64,000 nucleotides of DNA from Dehalococcoidia bacterium UBA7891 (GTDB lineage: Bacteria > Chloroflexota > Dehalococcoidia > Lucifugimonadales > UBA826). The notes under the pieces were generated by a model. It made no database searches. It saw only the letters and a program-made list of their open reading frames with translations, and was not told the origin of the DNA. Location: assembly GCA_002500485.1 (NCBI GenBank), contig DLRJ01000117.1:89420-153419 (forward strand), given 5' to 3'. The translations under genes and the position numbers were made by a program. This document shows, piece after piece, positions 47,038 to 57,167 of this stretch (within the stretch, counting starts at the first letter, position 1; every line of letters begins with the position of its first letter).

Positions 47038-47629
47038 ACGCTCAGTGACGCTATCACCTGCCTACATAGAGAATGTATTGAGTGGAATAAGAGAACTGAA
47101 AAATTCTTCAGGAAATCATATACCTGCGGGTGTTCTGGTGTTGCTTTTTGATAAGAATGGTGAATATTGGGTGATATTGAATAGGAGAACTCAAAAAGTC
47201 GAACACCATAAAGGGGAAATTTGTTTCCCTGGAGGTAGGAAGGATAGGTTGGATAAAGATTTGACTGAGACTGCTTTGAGAGAAACTTGGGAAGAAATGG
47301 GTATCTCCCCAGGCAGTATTTCAGTTCTAGGAGTATTGGGCAAAACTGAGACTACGACGGGATATCAAATAACTCCTACAGTTGGGCTAATATCCTACCC
47401 ATATCAATTTAATATTCAAAACGAGGAAGTAGAAGAAATCATAGAGATGCCACTGTCTACTCTCTTTTCAGACGATAGTAAGAGAGATGAGGCAAAAATA
47501 CTAGAAGGCGAAGTGATCATGCAGCCGGCCTTCCATTATGAAGATAACATGATCTTTGGTGCGACAGCTAGGATTCTCAATAGTTTTGCCTGTCTCATCG
47601 ATCCAAGAAATTTGAAGGAGCCTGCGTGA
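47030..47629 (+). CDS. CoA-pyrophosphatase-like Nudix hydrolase
   Basis: A 199-residue Nudix hydrolase of the NudL/CoAse type. The combined signature [18 protein letters not shown], then [11 protein letters not shown], has the extra spacing seen in CoA pyrophosphatases. It may hydrolyse CoA or acyl-CoA. The TTG start at 47030 overlaps the ATPase stop; a GTG at 47045 is an alternative. It is wedged between the ATPase and the VWA gene with overlaps on both sides. Confidence 0.82.
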   Translation: MNKRSVTLSPAYIENVLSGIRELKNSSGNHIPAGVLVLLFDKNGEYWVILNRRTQKVEHHKGEICFPGGRKDRLDKDLTETALRETWEEMGISPGSISVLGVLGKTETTTGYQITPTVGLISYPYQFNIQNEEVEEIIEMPLSTLFSDDSKRDEAKILEGEVIMQPAFHYEDNMIFGATARILNSFACLIDPRNLKEPA

Positions 47630-50600
47630 CTGATAAATTAAAAGCACTAGAAGATTTACTGCCAGACCTAGAAAAATTTCCAGCTCCTGTAAAGGACAAT
47701 TTTAATAAAGCCATCCCTGAAATGCCGGACGCACTTTCTGCTGAGCAAACATCAGATTGGTTAAAAAGAGGAATTGCTATAGCAGGGCAAACGGTGCGTT
47801 CTTGGGAGGCCGCCGCTCACTTCTTTCAAGTAAGTCCCAATGTGATTTCTTCAATGCCATACAGTTATTTTGTACGATGGATGGAGTGTGGGGCTTCACT
47901 GTGTGAGGAGTCTCCGACCTTGGCGGCAGCATATTTCGAAGCAAGCCCTGCAACGATGAGCAAATTACGTTCGCGTCATATAGAAAGTTGGGCGAATTTA
48001 GGAGATGGGCTTTATAAAGGGACTTGGAAATCCAGCACTTTGGCGTGCAGATTTTTTGCAGAGAGTTCGACCTTACTAGAAAGCCTTTCTTTTCAACAAT
48101 TAGAAAATTTTGCGAACTTTTTGGATGTCCTTTCCCATAGGTCCTATGATTTGTCCTCAGAATGTTTGACTTTGGGCGAACAGATTTTTCCTTTAGTAGG
48201 GGATGATAAAGATGCCTTTTTGTCATTAGCTACCACGTTGGTAGATACCGGCTGGCGGGAGGTTAAAAGTTTTTTTGAGGCTGGCGCAAAAGCCTTACCT
48301 AAGATTCATCCAGAAGAGAGGATGAGATTTTTAAAACTGGCTGAAAGCTTAGTAAATAATGGGGGGACTAACATACCGGGAACAATGTTAGAGATATCTC
48401 AATCACTTTCCTTATTAGACGAGGATAATCACCATATAGTTCTGGGATTTGCTGAAGCCCTTCTTGATGAAGAACCTTTAGCAATGCCTGAATTTATAAA
48501 ATCAGCGCCCATAGTGCTGGAGAAACTTACTATACTCCAGTTGGGTCGTTGGTATCAGGAAGGAGTGAATACGCTATCGCAAAATAAAGATGGGGGATTA
48601 GCCTTTTTCAAAATAGAATCTTCCCATTCTGAAGCTGTAATTGAGACCCTATCTTCAGGTATAGAGTTTGACAGAATCAAGCCTGTTATGGAGATGTATT
48701 GCAGGGCCCTGGCTGGGGCTGAAATTAAGCTATCCCCAACCGATGCACTGGTTGAAAAAAACATTGGATGGGTTTCCAACGAGTCGCCCACCACAGAAGG
48801 ATCTACCGTATTTGTACCCACTTTGGTTGATAGGTATGGGACCAAGGAAGAAAATTATGCTTGGTTCAAAGTAGTTTCTACGCATCAAGTAGCCCATTTA
48901 GAATTTGGTAGCTTCATATTTGAGTTTGAAAGACAGTCAGGCCTTTTTGAAAATCTTCGCTTTGATCTTGAAACACGAAGGATAGAGACGCTAAAGGAAA
49001 AACAAAATAAAGAAAGTGCAGTCGGTGACGATGTAACTGACTCGGATTTTTCTGGGGATGAATTGAATGATGCGCATACAGGCTTGGAGAGAGCTTGGCT
49101 AACAGATATGCAAAGATTTTTTGATTTATTTGAAGATCGTACATTATCGCTTGATATTTTTACGGTAGTGGAGGATGGACGTCTTGATGCAAGAATTAAA
49201 AATGAATACCCCGGGATCAAGTCTTCATATACCCAGGTTCAAAGTGATTCACATGAAAATCGGCCTGATATAAAAGAACTTCCAGCTAGGGAGGCCATGG
49301 TTGAATTTATGGTGAGACTGAGTCTCCAACAATACGAAGGAGTCGCGGCCCCGTCAAAATACAATAAAGAAGCTTCTCAAATAGCACAAATTGCTCGTAG
49401 GGTTTTGGTGCCTGAGGCAACTGTTGAGGACACCGCGGAAGCAACCTTAAGGATATACGCAATCATTTCAGCCATACCAAATGAAGAAATACCCCCTGAT
49501 GACTGGAACGATATGGATTTTGAGGATGAGGATGAGGAAGAGTATGTCGACCCTGAGGATATGGAGAACCTCTTACAACAGATAGGTATGGGTATGGAAA
49601 TGGAACTTCGCCCGGAAGGCGAAGAAGAATATGAATCAACTCAAGAAGTGGAATACCGTGGGGACTTTAAACCTGAATTGGCTCAGTTGATGACCGAGTT
49701 AAGAATGCAGCAACAAGACGAGATGAGCCAAGGTCAAGGAGAACCCTTGACACAAGAACAACTTCAAGAGCTTTTGGAAAATAGTGCTGAACTCGATTTA
49801 CAGGCGACTGAAGGCGAAATTCAAGAATCAAGTGGGATGTTCGCAGATAATATTATGAAGGAAGCTGGGGCTAATATGCCCCAGTCACCTGACGATTCGC
49901 AAGGGCCATTTGTTCACGTAGATGAAGATGGAGGAGAATTGGAACCGGCCGAACCGGAGACGTTTGTCTATGATGAATGGGATTTTAGGGCAGAAGATTA
50001 CAAACCTAGATGGTGTGTAGTAAGGCAGAAAATGATGCAAGAGGGTGATCCGGCATACTTTGGTGCAACCCTGAACGAATATAGCACCTTAGTCACTAGG
50101 ATCCGCAGACAATTTGAGATGATGGTCCCCGAAATGTTTAGGAAAGAAAGAAAACTGATAGACGGGGAAGATATAGATATTGATGATGTCATCGAGAATA
50201 TGGTGGACATAAAAACTGGCTCCAGCCCAGATGAAAAATTTTACTGGCGACGAAATAAAGTTCAACGTGATGTGGCGGTCGCTTTCCTTTTAGATACCAG
50301 TGCTTCTACTGCAGAGGCCATAGATGAAGGCAAAAACAAACAAGATGACTGGGATGCTCCCGACGATCCAGTGGAATACATGGTTTGGTTGAGAACTAGG
50401 CGTGGGGAACAGATGAGGAGATCCTACAAAAGGATCATTGACATGGAAAAAGAATCTATGGTTCTTCTCATAAATGCTTTGGAGGCAATAGGAGACACCT
50501 ATGGGATATATGGCTTTTCTGGGTATGGAAGGGAGAATGTAGAGTTTTATACCGTAAAAGATCTTCACGAGAGTTTCTCAGATAAGGTCAAACGTAGGAT

Positions 50601-50955
50601 TGACCGAATCGCTCCTTTGCATGCAACAAGAATGGGCCCGGCGATAAGGCACGCAGCATACAAACTGGATAATATTGACGCAAGGACAAAAATACTGTTC
50701 TTGATTAGTGACGGTCGACCGCAGGATCGCGGTTATAGTAGGGAAGGGGTAGAAAAAGAATATGCTGTACACGACACCAAGAAGGCATTGGATGAAGCAA
50801 AAAGACAGGGGATTAACTCTTTTTGTCTAACTGTTGATAAGAATGGACACGATTACTTGAAGACAATGACTTCCGATATGGGATATGAAATATTGGACGA
50901 TATTAATGACCTTCCAGAACGCCTGCTGGTTCTGTACCGACGATTGACTATGTAG
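47626..50955 (+). CDS. Large von Willebrand A-domain protein (CbbO/NorD-like), 1109 aa
   Basis: A 1109-residue cytoplasmic protein. The N-terminal half (about 1-370) looks like degenerate helical repeats; an acidic stretch (about 625-680) and a Gln/Glu-rich region (to about 790) follow. The C-terminal VWA domain has a complete metal-ion site: D890-T-S892-A-S894, T1001 and D1029 (ISDGRP). CbbO/NorD proteins work with CbbQ/NorQ ATPases on metalloenzymes and are usually about 600-800 aa. The start GTG overlaps the Nudix stop (GTGA), with AAGGAG upstream. The client protein is unknown. Confidence 0.85.
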   Translation: MTDKLKALEDLLPDLEKFPAPVKDNFNKAIPEMPDALSAEQTSDWLKRGIAIAGQTVRSWEAAAHFFQVSPNVISSMPYSYFVRWMECGASLCEESPTLAAAYFEASPATMSKLRSRHIESWANLGDGLYKGTWKSSTLACRFFAESSTLLESLSFQQLENFANFLDVLSHRSYDLSSECLTLGEQIFPLVGDDKDAFLSLATTLVDTGWREVKSFFEAGAKALPKIHPEERMRFLKLAESLVNNGGTNIPGTMLEISQSLSLLDEDNHHIVLGFAEALLDEEPLAMPEFIKSAPIVLEKLTILQLGRWYQEGVNTLSQNKDGGLAFFKIESSHSEAVIETLSSGIEFDRIKPVMEMYCRALAGAEIKLSPTDALVEKNIGWVSNESPTTEGSTVFVPTLVDRYGTKEENYAWFKVVSTHQVAHLEFGSFIFEFERQSGLFENLRFDLETRRIETLKEKQNKESAVGDDVTDSDFSGDELNDAHTGLERAWLTDMQRFFDLFEDRTLSLDIFTVVEDGRLDARIKNEYPGIKSSYTQVQSDSHENRPDIKELPAREAMVEFMVRLSLQQYEGVAAPSKYNKEASQIAQIARRVLVPEATVEDTAEATLRIYAIISAIPNEEIPPDDWNDMDFEDEDEEEYVDPEDMENLLQQIGMGMEMELRPEGEEEYESTQEVEYRGDFKPELAQLMTELRMQQQDEMSQGQGEPLTQEQLQELLENSAELDLQATEGEIQESSGMFADNIMKEAGANMPQSPDDSQGPFVHVDEDGGELEPAEPETFVYDEWDFRAEDYKPRWCVVRQKMMQEGDPAYFGATLNEYSTLVTRIRRQFEMMVPEMFRKERKLIDGEDIDIDDVIENMVDIKTGSSPDEKFYWRRNKVQRDVAVAFLLDTSASTAEAIDEGKNKQDDWDAPDDPVEYMVWLRTRRGEQMRRSYKRIIDMEKESMVLLINALEAIGDTYGIYGFSGYGRENVEFYTVKDLHESFSDKVKRRIDRIAPLHATRMGPAIRHAAYKLDNIDARTKILFLISDGRPQDRGYSREGVEKEYAVHDTKKALDEAKRQGINSFCLTVDKNGHDYLKTMTSDMGYEILDDINDLPERLLVLYRRLTM

Positions 50956-51155
50956 AAACAATTGCCCTAGTTACTCAAATTAATTGCTATGTCATAATCT
51001 TTTGAATCTTGACCAGCATTTAAATTATTTAAACGGGTTAGAATTCTTTTTAGATCTAAAAGACCATGGTGATATCATGTTCCTGTGTTTGATAGGGTTC
51101 AATTCAACCTTACATCAAAAAATTAATTGAGTGCGTTTATAGAGAGAGGAAATCT

Positions 51156-52265
51156 ATGTCGGAGGCTTCAAGGTTACTAGAACTGAAAAAACTTGGGCAG
51201 TCAGTTTGGTACGACAATATAAGTAGAGACCTTCTTCTATCCGGTGGTCTAAAAAAGATATTAGATTCGGGAGTTGTCGGTCTAACATCCAACCCTAGTA
51301 TATTTGAAAAAGCAATTGCTTCTTCAAATATATATGATTCTGATATACAAAATATGAAGGATAAAAAATATTCTGACTTAGAAGTATTTGAAAAACTGGC
51401 AATTGAGGACATACAAAACACAGCCGATCTTCTGTCTGATACGTATAGATCAACCGAAGGGCAAAATGGGTACGTTTCCCTTGAAGTAAACCCACATCTG
51501 GCAAATGATACAAAGGGCACAGTAGACGAGGCTAAAAGGCTATATTCTGAAGTTGATCGGCAAAATTTGATGATAAAGGTTCCTGCCACTAAAGCCGGGA
51601 TTCCTGCCATACATGAATTGATATCTATCGGCATTAGTGTCAATGTGACCTTGATATTTTCTGTGCAAATGTACGATCTAGTCAGAGAGGCCTATATTAG
51701 CGGCCTTGAGCAGTTTCATAAAAATGCGGCCGACCTCTCTAAAGTTACTTCAGTGGCTTCTTTTTTTGTTAGCAGGGTAGATACTGCCACCGACAAGAAA
51801 ATACTGGAACAAGGATTCGCACCTGAAGGATTTTCGGGTCGTGCCGGAATCGCAAATGCCAAGATAGCATATGTAGAATTTGAGAAGACTTTTTCCTCTG
51901 ACCGTTACCTCCAACTTCGAGATGCAGGAGCCAAAATTCAGAGACCTTTATGGGCTAGTACCAGTATGAAAAACCCCGAGATTCGGGATGTTTTATATGT
52001 TGAAAGTTTAATAGGCCCAAATACCGTAAACACTATGCCGGATGTCACGTTAAATGCATTTATAGACCACGGCATAGCTGAAACTACTATCAATGAAAAC
52101 ATAAATGATTCCTATGCGCATATGGAAAAACTGGCCTCAGCGGGTATAGACCTTAAAGAAATAACAGATACCTTACTCGAAGAAGGTGTTAAGGCCTTTG
52201 CAGATTCCTTTGACGAACTTCTGCAAAATATATCGCACAAGAGATCCATGCTGTCAGTGAGTTGA
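51156..52265 (+). CDS. tal: Transaldolase
   Basis: A 369-residue class I aldolase of the pentose phosphate pathway. The Schiff-base lysine is K141 (MIKVPATKAG); VVGLTSNPSIFEKAI and NVTLIFSVQMYD are family signatures. Its length and motifs match the N-terminal half of fused transaldolase/phosphoglucose isomerases. It ends in two tandem in-frame TGA codons (52263-52268), five codons before the pgi ATG in the same frame. Confidence 0.94.
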   Translation: MSEASRLLELKKLGQSVWYDNISRDLLLSGGLKKILDSGVVGLTSNPSIFEKAIASSNIYDSDIQNMKDKKYSDLEVFEKLAIEDIQNTADLLSDTYRSTEGQNGYVSLEVNPHLANDTKGTVDEAKRLYSEVDRQNLMIKVPATKAGIPAIHELISIGISVNVTLIFSVQMYDLVREAYISGLEQFHKNAADLSKVTSVASFFVSRVDTATDKKILEQGFAPEGFSGRAGIANAKIAYVEFEKTFSSDRYLQLRDAGAKIQRPLWASTSMKNPEIRDVLYVESLIGPNTVNTMPDVTLNAFIDHGIAETTINENINDSYAHMEKLASAGIDLKEITDTLLEEGVKAFADSFDELLQNISHKRSMLSVS

Positions 52266-52280
52266 TGATTATTTTGGATT

Positions 52281-53879
52281 ATGTATTCTAAACAATATTT
52301 TTCCAATTGGGATGAAGACATACTATTAGATAGTATCGCTAAATTTTGGGAATCTGCCGAAAGATCAACACCCATAGATAATCACGCCTTTATGTCGAAT
52401 TGGTTAGGGTGGTCACTCGGCTGCGATTGGACTTTAGATGAGAAAAGACAATATGTGGAACTTGCAAATGAAATTTGTGGAGAGGATTTCCAATACATAT
52501 TGTTGGTCGGGGTAGGAGGTAGCAGTGCAGGTGCCAGAGCAATAGCTTCTTTAGGTGATAATTCTCCCAAATTTGTTTTTGTTGATTCTGTGCTTCCCTC
52601 TGTTGTTGAAAAAATAGCAGCTGAAGTCGGAAGCAAAAAAACCCTTTTGGTGATTTCTTCCAAATCAGGAACAACATTAGAAACCATCACACTTGCTAAT
52701 TACTTTTTGGATAAACTGGGCGATTCACGAGAACCGGTGACATATAAAAAGAATGCCATTGCCATTACAGACCCTGGAACTTTCCTTGAAGAATTGGCTA
52801 TCAAACAGAATTTCAGAAGTATTATCCGCGGCAAACCTGACATCGGTGGCAGGTTTGCCGAATTATCTTGCTACGGTTTGTTTCCAGCTTTACTTAATAG
52901 GACAGATATATCCGCAATTATTGATTCCGCCAACGAAATGGCATATTTATGCCGTACAGTTACCCTTGAAGACAACCCGGCAATACCTTTGATTGAATTC
53001 TTGCTTCAAAACTTAAGAGATGGCAGAGACAAACTTTATGTGTATTTGCCTGAATCACTAAGTAATTTCGCAATGTGGCTTGAACAATTGCTTTCTGAAA
53101 GTTTAGGAAAAGACGGTGTTGGGATTATTCCGTTCATCGGTGAGTCTGATTTGGTGTCTCCTTCACTAGATCTCTGTTCAGTCATGTATCAGGATTCATC
53201 AATGGAGGACACAGCAACTCGAAATCTCAGACAGTGCTTTGAAGACCATTCAATTCCCATATTTAATATAAAGGTAAATAAACCAGAGTCGTTTGGAGGG
53301 GAATTTTTTAGATGGAAAATGTCAGTGGTTTTAATGGCATATTCAATGAAGATAAACCCATTTGATCAACCTCAGGTACAGAGTTCTAAAGACAAAACCG
53401 GTGAGATTCTCGATTATTTCACTAATCATGGGAAATTGCCCCCTACTTGTTCAACTTTGACTCTCCCCGAATGGACAGCACAAATAAAAAATGATACCTA
53501 CATCGCTGTATTACCCTTCCTACAAATCGGAGATGAAGATCAAGAGCTACTTTTCAATTTGGCCTCTAGAATGCGAAAGCTCACTAAAAGGCACGTGACA
53601 CTAGCCATGGGGCCATCTTATTTGCATTCAACAGGCCAAATGCATAAAGGGGGACCGGAATCCGGGATGTATCTACAACTTTCTTCTGATAATGTGGGTG
53701 AAATTCCGATTGCGGGTGAGAAGTATGGATTCTCAACATTACTGGCAGCTCAGGCAGATGGTGACATGGAATCACTAGTGTCTTTGAACCGTCCGGTATG
53801 TCGAGTGAATCTCGGTAGCGATATCACCCAGGGATTAAATAAGCTTATAGCTCAATTTCAAACTTTATACGAACAATGA
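52281..53879 (+). CDS. pgi: Phosphoglucose isomerase (C-terminal-half type of Tal/Pgi fusion)
   Basis: A 532-residue SIS-fold isomerase that interconverts glucose 6-phosphate and fructose 6-phosphate. VGVGGSSAGARA near 77-88, SSKSGTTLETITLAN and DIGGRFAELS are characteristic. The N-terminal FWESAERSTPIDNHAF...NWLGW region matches the junction region of fused Tal/Pgi proteins rather than free-standing PGI. It has no clear Shine-Dalgarno and is in frame with tal. Confidence 0.9.
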   Translation: MYSKQYFSNWDEDILLDSIAKFWESAERSTPIDNHAFMSNWLGWSLGCDWTLDEKRQYVELANEICGEDFQYILLVGVGGSSAGARAIASLGDNSPKFVFVDSVLPSVVEKIAAEVGSKKTLLVISSKSGTTLETITLANYFLDKLGDSREPVTYKKNAIAITDPGTFLEELAIKQNFRSIIRGKPDIGGRFAELSCYGLFPALLNRTDISAIIDSANEMAYLCRTVTLEDNPAIPLIEFLLQNLRDGRDKLYVYLPESLSNFAMWLEQLLSESLGKDGVGIIPFIGESDLVSPSLDLCSVMYQDSSMEDTATRNLRQCFEDHSIPIFNIKVNKPESFGGEFFRWKMSVVLMAYSMKINPFDQPQVQSSKDKTGEILDYFTNHGKLPPTCSTLTLPEWTAQIKNDTYIAVLPFLQIGDEDQELLFNLASRMRKLTKRHVTLAMGPSYLHSTGQMHKGGPESGMYLQLSSDNVGEIPIAGEKYGFSTLLAAQADGDMESLVSLNRPVCRVNLGSDITQGLNKLIAQFQTLYEQ

Positions 53880-53883
53880 ACGG

Positions 53884-54690
53884 CTATCTGCGGTTTAAGG
53901 CTTTGAGGGTTTTCCCCGTAATATTTCGGTATTCATCTAGTATTTCGTTATTTAGTAAGGAAGCTGGTCGTGACGTGTCCTGATAGTCTGCTCTGACATT
54001 TATATCGCCAAGATATTCCAAATCTAATTCTTTTGATATTTCTTCACCTGCACCTTGGCCGAATATTCCACCGGACATGTTTTCAACTACTCCTAACACA
54101 TTGATCTGTAGCTTGCGAATCATATTTATGGAGCGCTTAGCATCAATTTTGGCCAGTTCCTGTGGTGTGGTAACAACTACGAAGCCATCCATTGTTAGAA
54201 CTTGCATCACTGTTAATGGAGCATCAGAAGTGCCAGGGGGCATGTCTACAACTAAATAGTCAAGTTCCCCCCATTCGGTGGTTTGGAGCATTTGGTTGAT
54301 AGCGTTATGGATCATCGGTCCTCGCCAAATTATCGCCTCATCCTCATTTTCCTGGAAAAATGACATAGACATAACTTTGACCCCAAATCTTTCTGGTGGG
54401 ATCATTTTTTGTTCCCCACCGACTGTAGGATGCTCGGCAATCTTCATTGCTCGCACTACATTAGGGCAATCGATATCGACATCTAAAATACCAACGGTGG
54501 CACCGTCATTAGCTAGAGTCGCAGCTAAATTAACTGCAACGGTAGTTTTACCTACTCCACCTTTTCCACTGTATACTCCGATTTTATTTTTGATTCCTGA
54601 TAATGATTCCTCAATTTGACGTTTCTGATCGAACTGACGTTTCATTGCTTCGATGCGAGCGCGTGCCTGAGCTGGGTTTTGTTGCGTCAT
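53884..54690 (-). CDS. Mrp/NBP35-family P-loop ATPase lacking the Fe-S cysteines
   Basis: A 268-residue deviant-Walker ATPase. SGKGGVGKTT (41-50), DVDIDCPN (71 onward), VDMPPGTSDAPL and TTPQELAKIDAKRSI are standard Mrp motifs. The usual CPxC after GVVENMS is missing; the sequence goes straight to GGIFGQGAGEE, and the only cysteine is C75. Mrp proteins carry and transfer Fe-S clusters through that CPxC, so this one may have another role. A SufT-like gene is about 60 nt upstream. Confidence 0.88.
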   Translation of the reverse strand: MTQQNPAQARARIEAMKRQFDQKRQIEESLSGIKNKIGVYSGKGGVGKTTVAVNLAATLANDGATVGILDVDIDCPNVVRAMKIAEHPTVGGEQKMIPPERFGVKVMSMSFFQENEDEAIIWRGPMIHNAINQMLQTTEWGELDYLVVDMPPGTSDAPLTVMQVLTMDGFVVVTTPQELAKIDAKRSINMIRKLQINVLGVVENMSGGIFGQGAGEEISKELDLEYLGDINVRADYQDTSRPASLLNNEILDEYRNITGKTLKALNRR

Positions 54691-54748
54691 GAAATTCTCC
54701 GCTAGTCTGCTTGTTACCGAACCCGTTACCTTGAAAAGAATGAGGTCT

Positions 54749-55063
54749 TCAATCGAGCCCGAGTAACCGTTTTCCTTCTTCGGTTATCATGTCAGGCGTC
54801 CAAGGCGGGTCAAATACAAGGTCAACATTTATATCTTCTATACCTTCCACCTCAGCTAGTCTCCACTCTGCCTGCTGGGCTATATAAGGTCCCATTCCAC
54901 AACCGGCAAAGGTTAATGTCATGCTTACGTCGACATCACCCTCCGCCACTTCAACTCCATACACCAATCCCAAGTCCACAATATTCACTGGTATCTCCGG
55001 ATCATAGACATCCCGAAGGGCTTCCAATACATCATCTTTTGTGACTGTTTCTGAATCAGGCAT
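54749..55063 (-). CDS. SufT/PaaD-like MIP18-family protein
   Basis: A 104-residue MIP18 (DUF59) protein. [17 protein letters not shown] (21 onward) is the family signature, the functional cysteine is C55 (TFAGCGMG) and [14 protein letters not shown] ends it. Members support Fe-S cluster assembly or carry-over to targets. GGAAGAAG precedes the ATG. It is followed by the Mrp-like gene, a frequent pairing. Confidence 0.87.
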   Translation of the reverse strand: MPDSETVTKDDVLEALRDVYDPEIPVNIVDLGLVYGVEVAEGDVDVSMTLTFAGCGMGPYIAQQAEWRLAEVEGIEDINVDLVFDPPWTPDMITEEGKRLLGLD

Positions 55064-55131
55064 ACTTCTTCCTTAATTTAGCGTACTCACTTCTTGACCT
55101 ATTTAGTCCAGAATAAAGTTTATATTTTGAG

Positions 55132-55162
55132 TTCTTACAGTGTCAACAAACAACCGTAAGAA
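55132..55162. other. 7-bp hairpin downstream of uvrB
   Basis: TTCTTAC (55132-55138) and GTAAGAA (55156-55162) form a perfect stem with a 17-nt loop in the gap between uvrB and the SufT-like gene. On the minus strand there is no U-tract after it, so it is at best an imperfect uvrB terminator or an operator-type palindrome. Confidence 0.3.
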
Positions 55163-55170
55163 ATTTTTAC

Positions 55171-57156
55171 CTATCTGGGTTCTTCAGCAACTATTTTCTT
55201 TAAATCCAATATTTGGTCCCTGACAATAGCAGCCTTCTCAAACTCCAAATCTTTTGAAGCAGATTTCATTTGTAATTCAAGGTCCTTTATCAGGCGGACT
55301 AAATCTTCTTTGGGCAACTCCAGGCCATTAATAAGATTTTCCCGTGAGGGTTCTACTACTGACTTGACCCTTTCAGTAATATCTCTGATGGCCTTTCGGA
55401 TGCCTTGAGGGGTAATCCCATTCTCTTCGTTGTAGGATTGTTGAATGAGACGCCTTCGTTCAGTTTCTTCTATGGCATTTTTCATTGAATCTGTCATCTT
55501 ATCGGCATACATAATCACTTTTCCATCGATATGTCTAGCGGCCCGTCCGATAGTTTGTATTAGGGAGGTCCTAGACCTTAAATAACCCTCTTTGTCTGCA
55601 TCTAATATGGCTACCAAACTTACTTCAGGAAGATCTAGGCCTTCTCGTAATAGGTTTATGCCCACGAGTACATCGTATACACCCATTCTCAAATCTCTTA
55701 ATATTTCACTTCTTTCAAGAGTATCGATTTCAGAGTGCAAATATTGGGTTCTTATTCCAGATTCCTTCAAATAATCCGATAATTCCTCAGACATTCTTTT
55801 TGTTAAGGTTGTTACCAGAATTCTTTCCCCTTTCTTCACTCTAGTGTCAATTTGGTCTAACAGATCATCAATCTGGCCAGTTACTGGTTTAACTTCAATA
55901 AAAGGATCTAGAAGCCCAGTTGGCCTTATTACCTGTTCGGCTGTAGCCGAGCTGTTTTCCATTTCATACGGACCTGGGGTAGCTGACACAAAAACTACCT
56001 GACTTACCCTTTTTTCGAATTCCCCAAAATTTAAAGGTCTATTGTCTAGTGCAGATGGGAGCCTAAATCCATATTCCACTAGGGTTTCTTTCCTAGATTG
56101 GTCACCACGGTACATGGCCCTGAGTTGAGGAAGAGTCATGTGAGATTCATCCACAAAAAGAAGAAAATCATCTGGAAAATAATCTAATAAGGTATACGGT
56201 GTGCTCCCCGCTGCCCTTTGGGCAAGATGCCTTGAATAATTTTCCACCCCAGCACAGTAGCCTGCGATTTCCAGCATTTCGAGATCATATTTTGTTCTGG
56301 ATTCCAGCCTCTGAGCTTCCAGCAGCTTATCTGAAGATTTAAGATGTTTCAGATGTAACTCGAGTTCCTCCCCAATATCCCTAATCGCCATTCGTAGTTT
56401 TTCTTTGGAAGTAACAAAATGTTTTGCTGGATATATTTCCACATACTCTTTCTCACTTAATATTTCTCCAGTTAATGTATCTAGGTGAGTTATTTTCTCA
56501 ACTTCGTCTCCCCAAAATTCAATTCTGATACCAAGTTGCTCATAGGCAGGTAATATTTCTACAGTGTCGCCTCTTACTCGAAATCGCCCTCTTGCTAAAT
56601 CATAGTCATTTCTTTCATATTGCATATCGACTAATTTTCTAATTAAATCTCTTTGGTTTTTGGATTCTCCTTTTTTTACAGATGCTACAAATCCTTGGTA
56701 TTCCTCAGGAGCACCCAGCCCAAATATGCAGGAAACAGAGGCAACGATCAGCACATCCTTCCGGGTTAACAGTGAACGGGTCGCTGAATGCCTAAGTTTA
56801 TCCAGCTCTTCATTGATATCAGCATCTTTTTCAATGTATGTATCAGTTCTGGGTACGTAGGCTTCTGGTTGGTAGTAGTCGTAGTAACTTACAAAGTATT
56901 CGACGGCATTTTCAGGAAAAAATTCTTTGAATTCAGTAGCCAATTGGGCAGCCAAGGTTTTGTTATGAGCGATCACAAGGGTTGGTTTTTGAATTTTTTC
57001 CACTATACAGGCCATAGTGAAGGTTTTACCGCTTCCTGTAACCCCTAGCAATGTTTGTTTACCAAAACCCTTAGATATGCCTTTGGAAAGTTGAGAGACA
57101 GCGGTGGGCTGATCTCCGGTTGCAGTAAAGTCAGCGGATAATTTAAATTCTGGCAT
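55171..57156 (-). CDS. uvrB: UvrABC excision nuclease subunit B
   Basis: A 661-residue helicase-like repair protein. Walker A is GVTGSGKT (38-45), the damage-probing beta-hairpin has [25 protein letters not shown] is motif II and [11 protein letters not shown] motif VI. The UvrC-binding coiled-coil ([20 protein letters not shown]) closes the protein. GGAAGG precedes the ATG. It begins 11 nt after a methyltransferase gene. Confidence 0.96.
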   Translation of the reverse strand: MPEFKLSADFTATGDQPTAVSQLSKGISKGFGKQTLLGVTGSGKTFTMACIVEKIQKPTLVIAHNKTLAAQLATEFKEFFPENAVEYFVSYYDYYQPEAYVPRTDTYIEKDADINEELDKLRHSATRSLLTRKDVLIVASVSCIFGLGAPEEYQGFVASVKKGESKNQRDLIRKLVDMQYERNDYDLARGRFRVRGDTVEILPAYEQLGIRIEFWGDEVEKITHLDTLTGEILSEKEYVEIYPAKHFVTSKEKLRMAIRDIGEELELHLKHLKSSDKLLEAQRLESRTKYDLEMLEIAGYCAGVENYSRHLAQRAAGSTPYTLLDYFPDDFLLFVDESHMTLPQLRAMYRGDQSRKETLVEYGFRLPSALDNRPLNFGEFEKRVSQVVFVSATPGPYEMENSSATAEQVIRPTGLLDPFIEVKPVTGQIDDLLDQIDTRVKKGERILVTTLTKRMSEELSDYLKESGIRTQYLHSEIDTLERSEILRDLRMGVYDVLVGINLLREGLDLPEVSLVAILDADKEGYLRSRTSLIQTIGRAARHIDGKVIMYADKMTDSMKNAIEETERRRLIQQSYNEENGITPQGIRKAIRDITERVKSVVEPSRENLINGLELPKEDLVRLIKDLELQMKSASKDLEFEKAAIVRDQILDLKKIVAEEPR

Positions 57157-57167
57157 ATACCTTCCAG

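Noticed and set aside
50956..51155. 200-nt gap before tal with TTGACC and several AT-rich stretches
   Set aside because: I could not find a -10 at a proper distance from TTGACC; a promoter is likely here but not placed. No tRNA-like fold seen.
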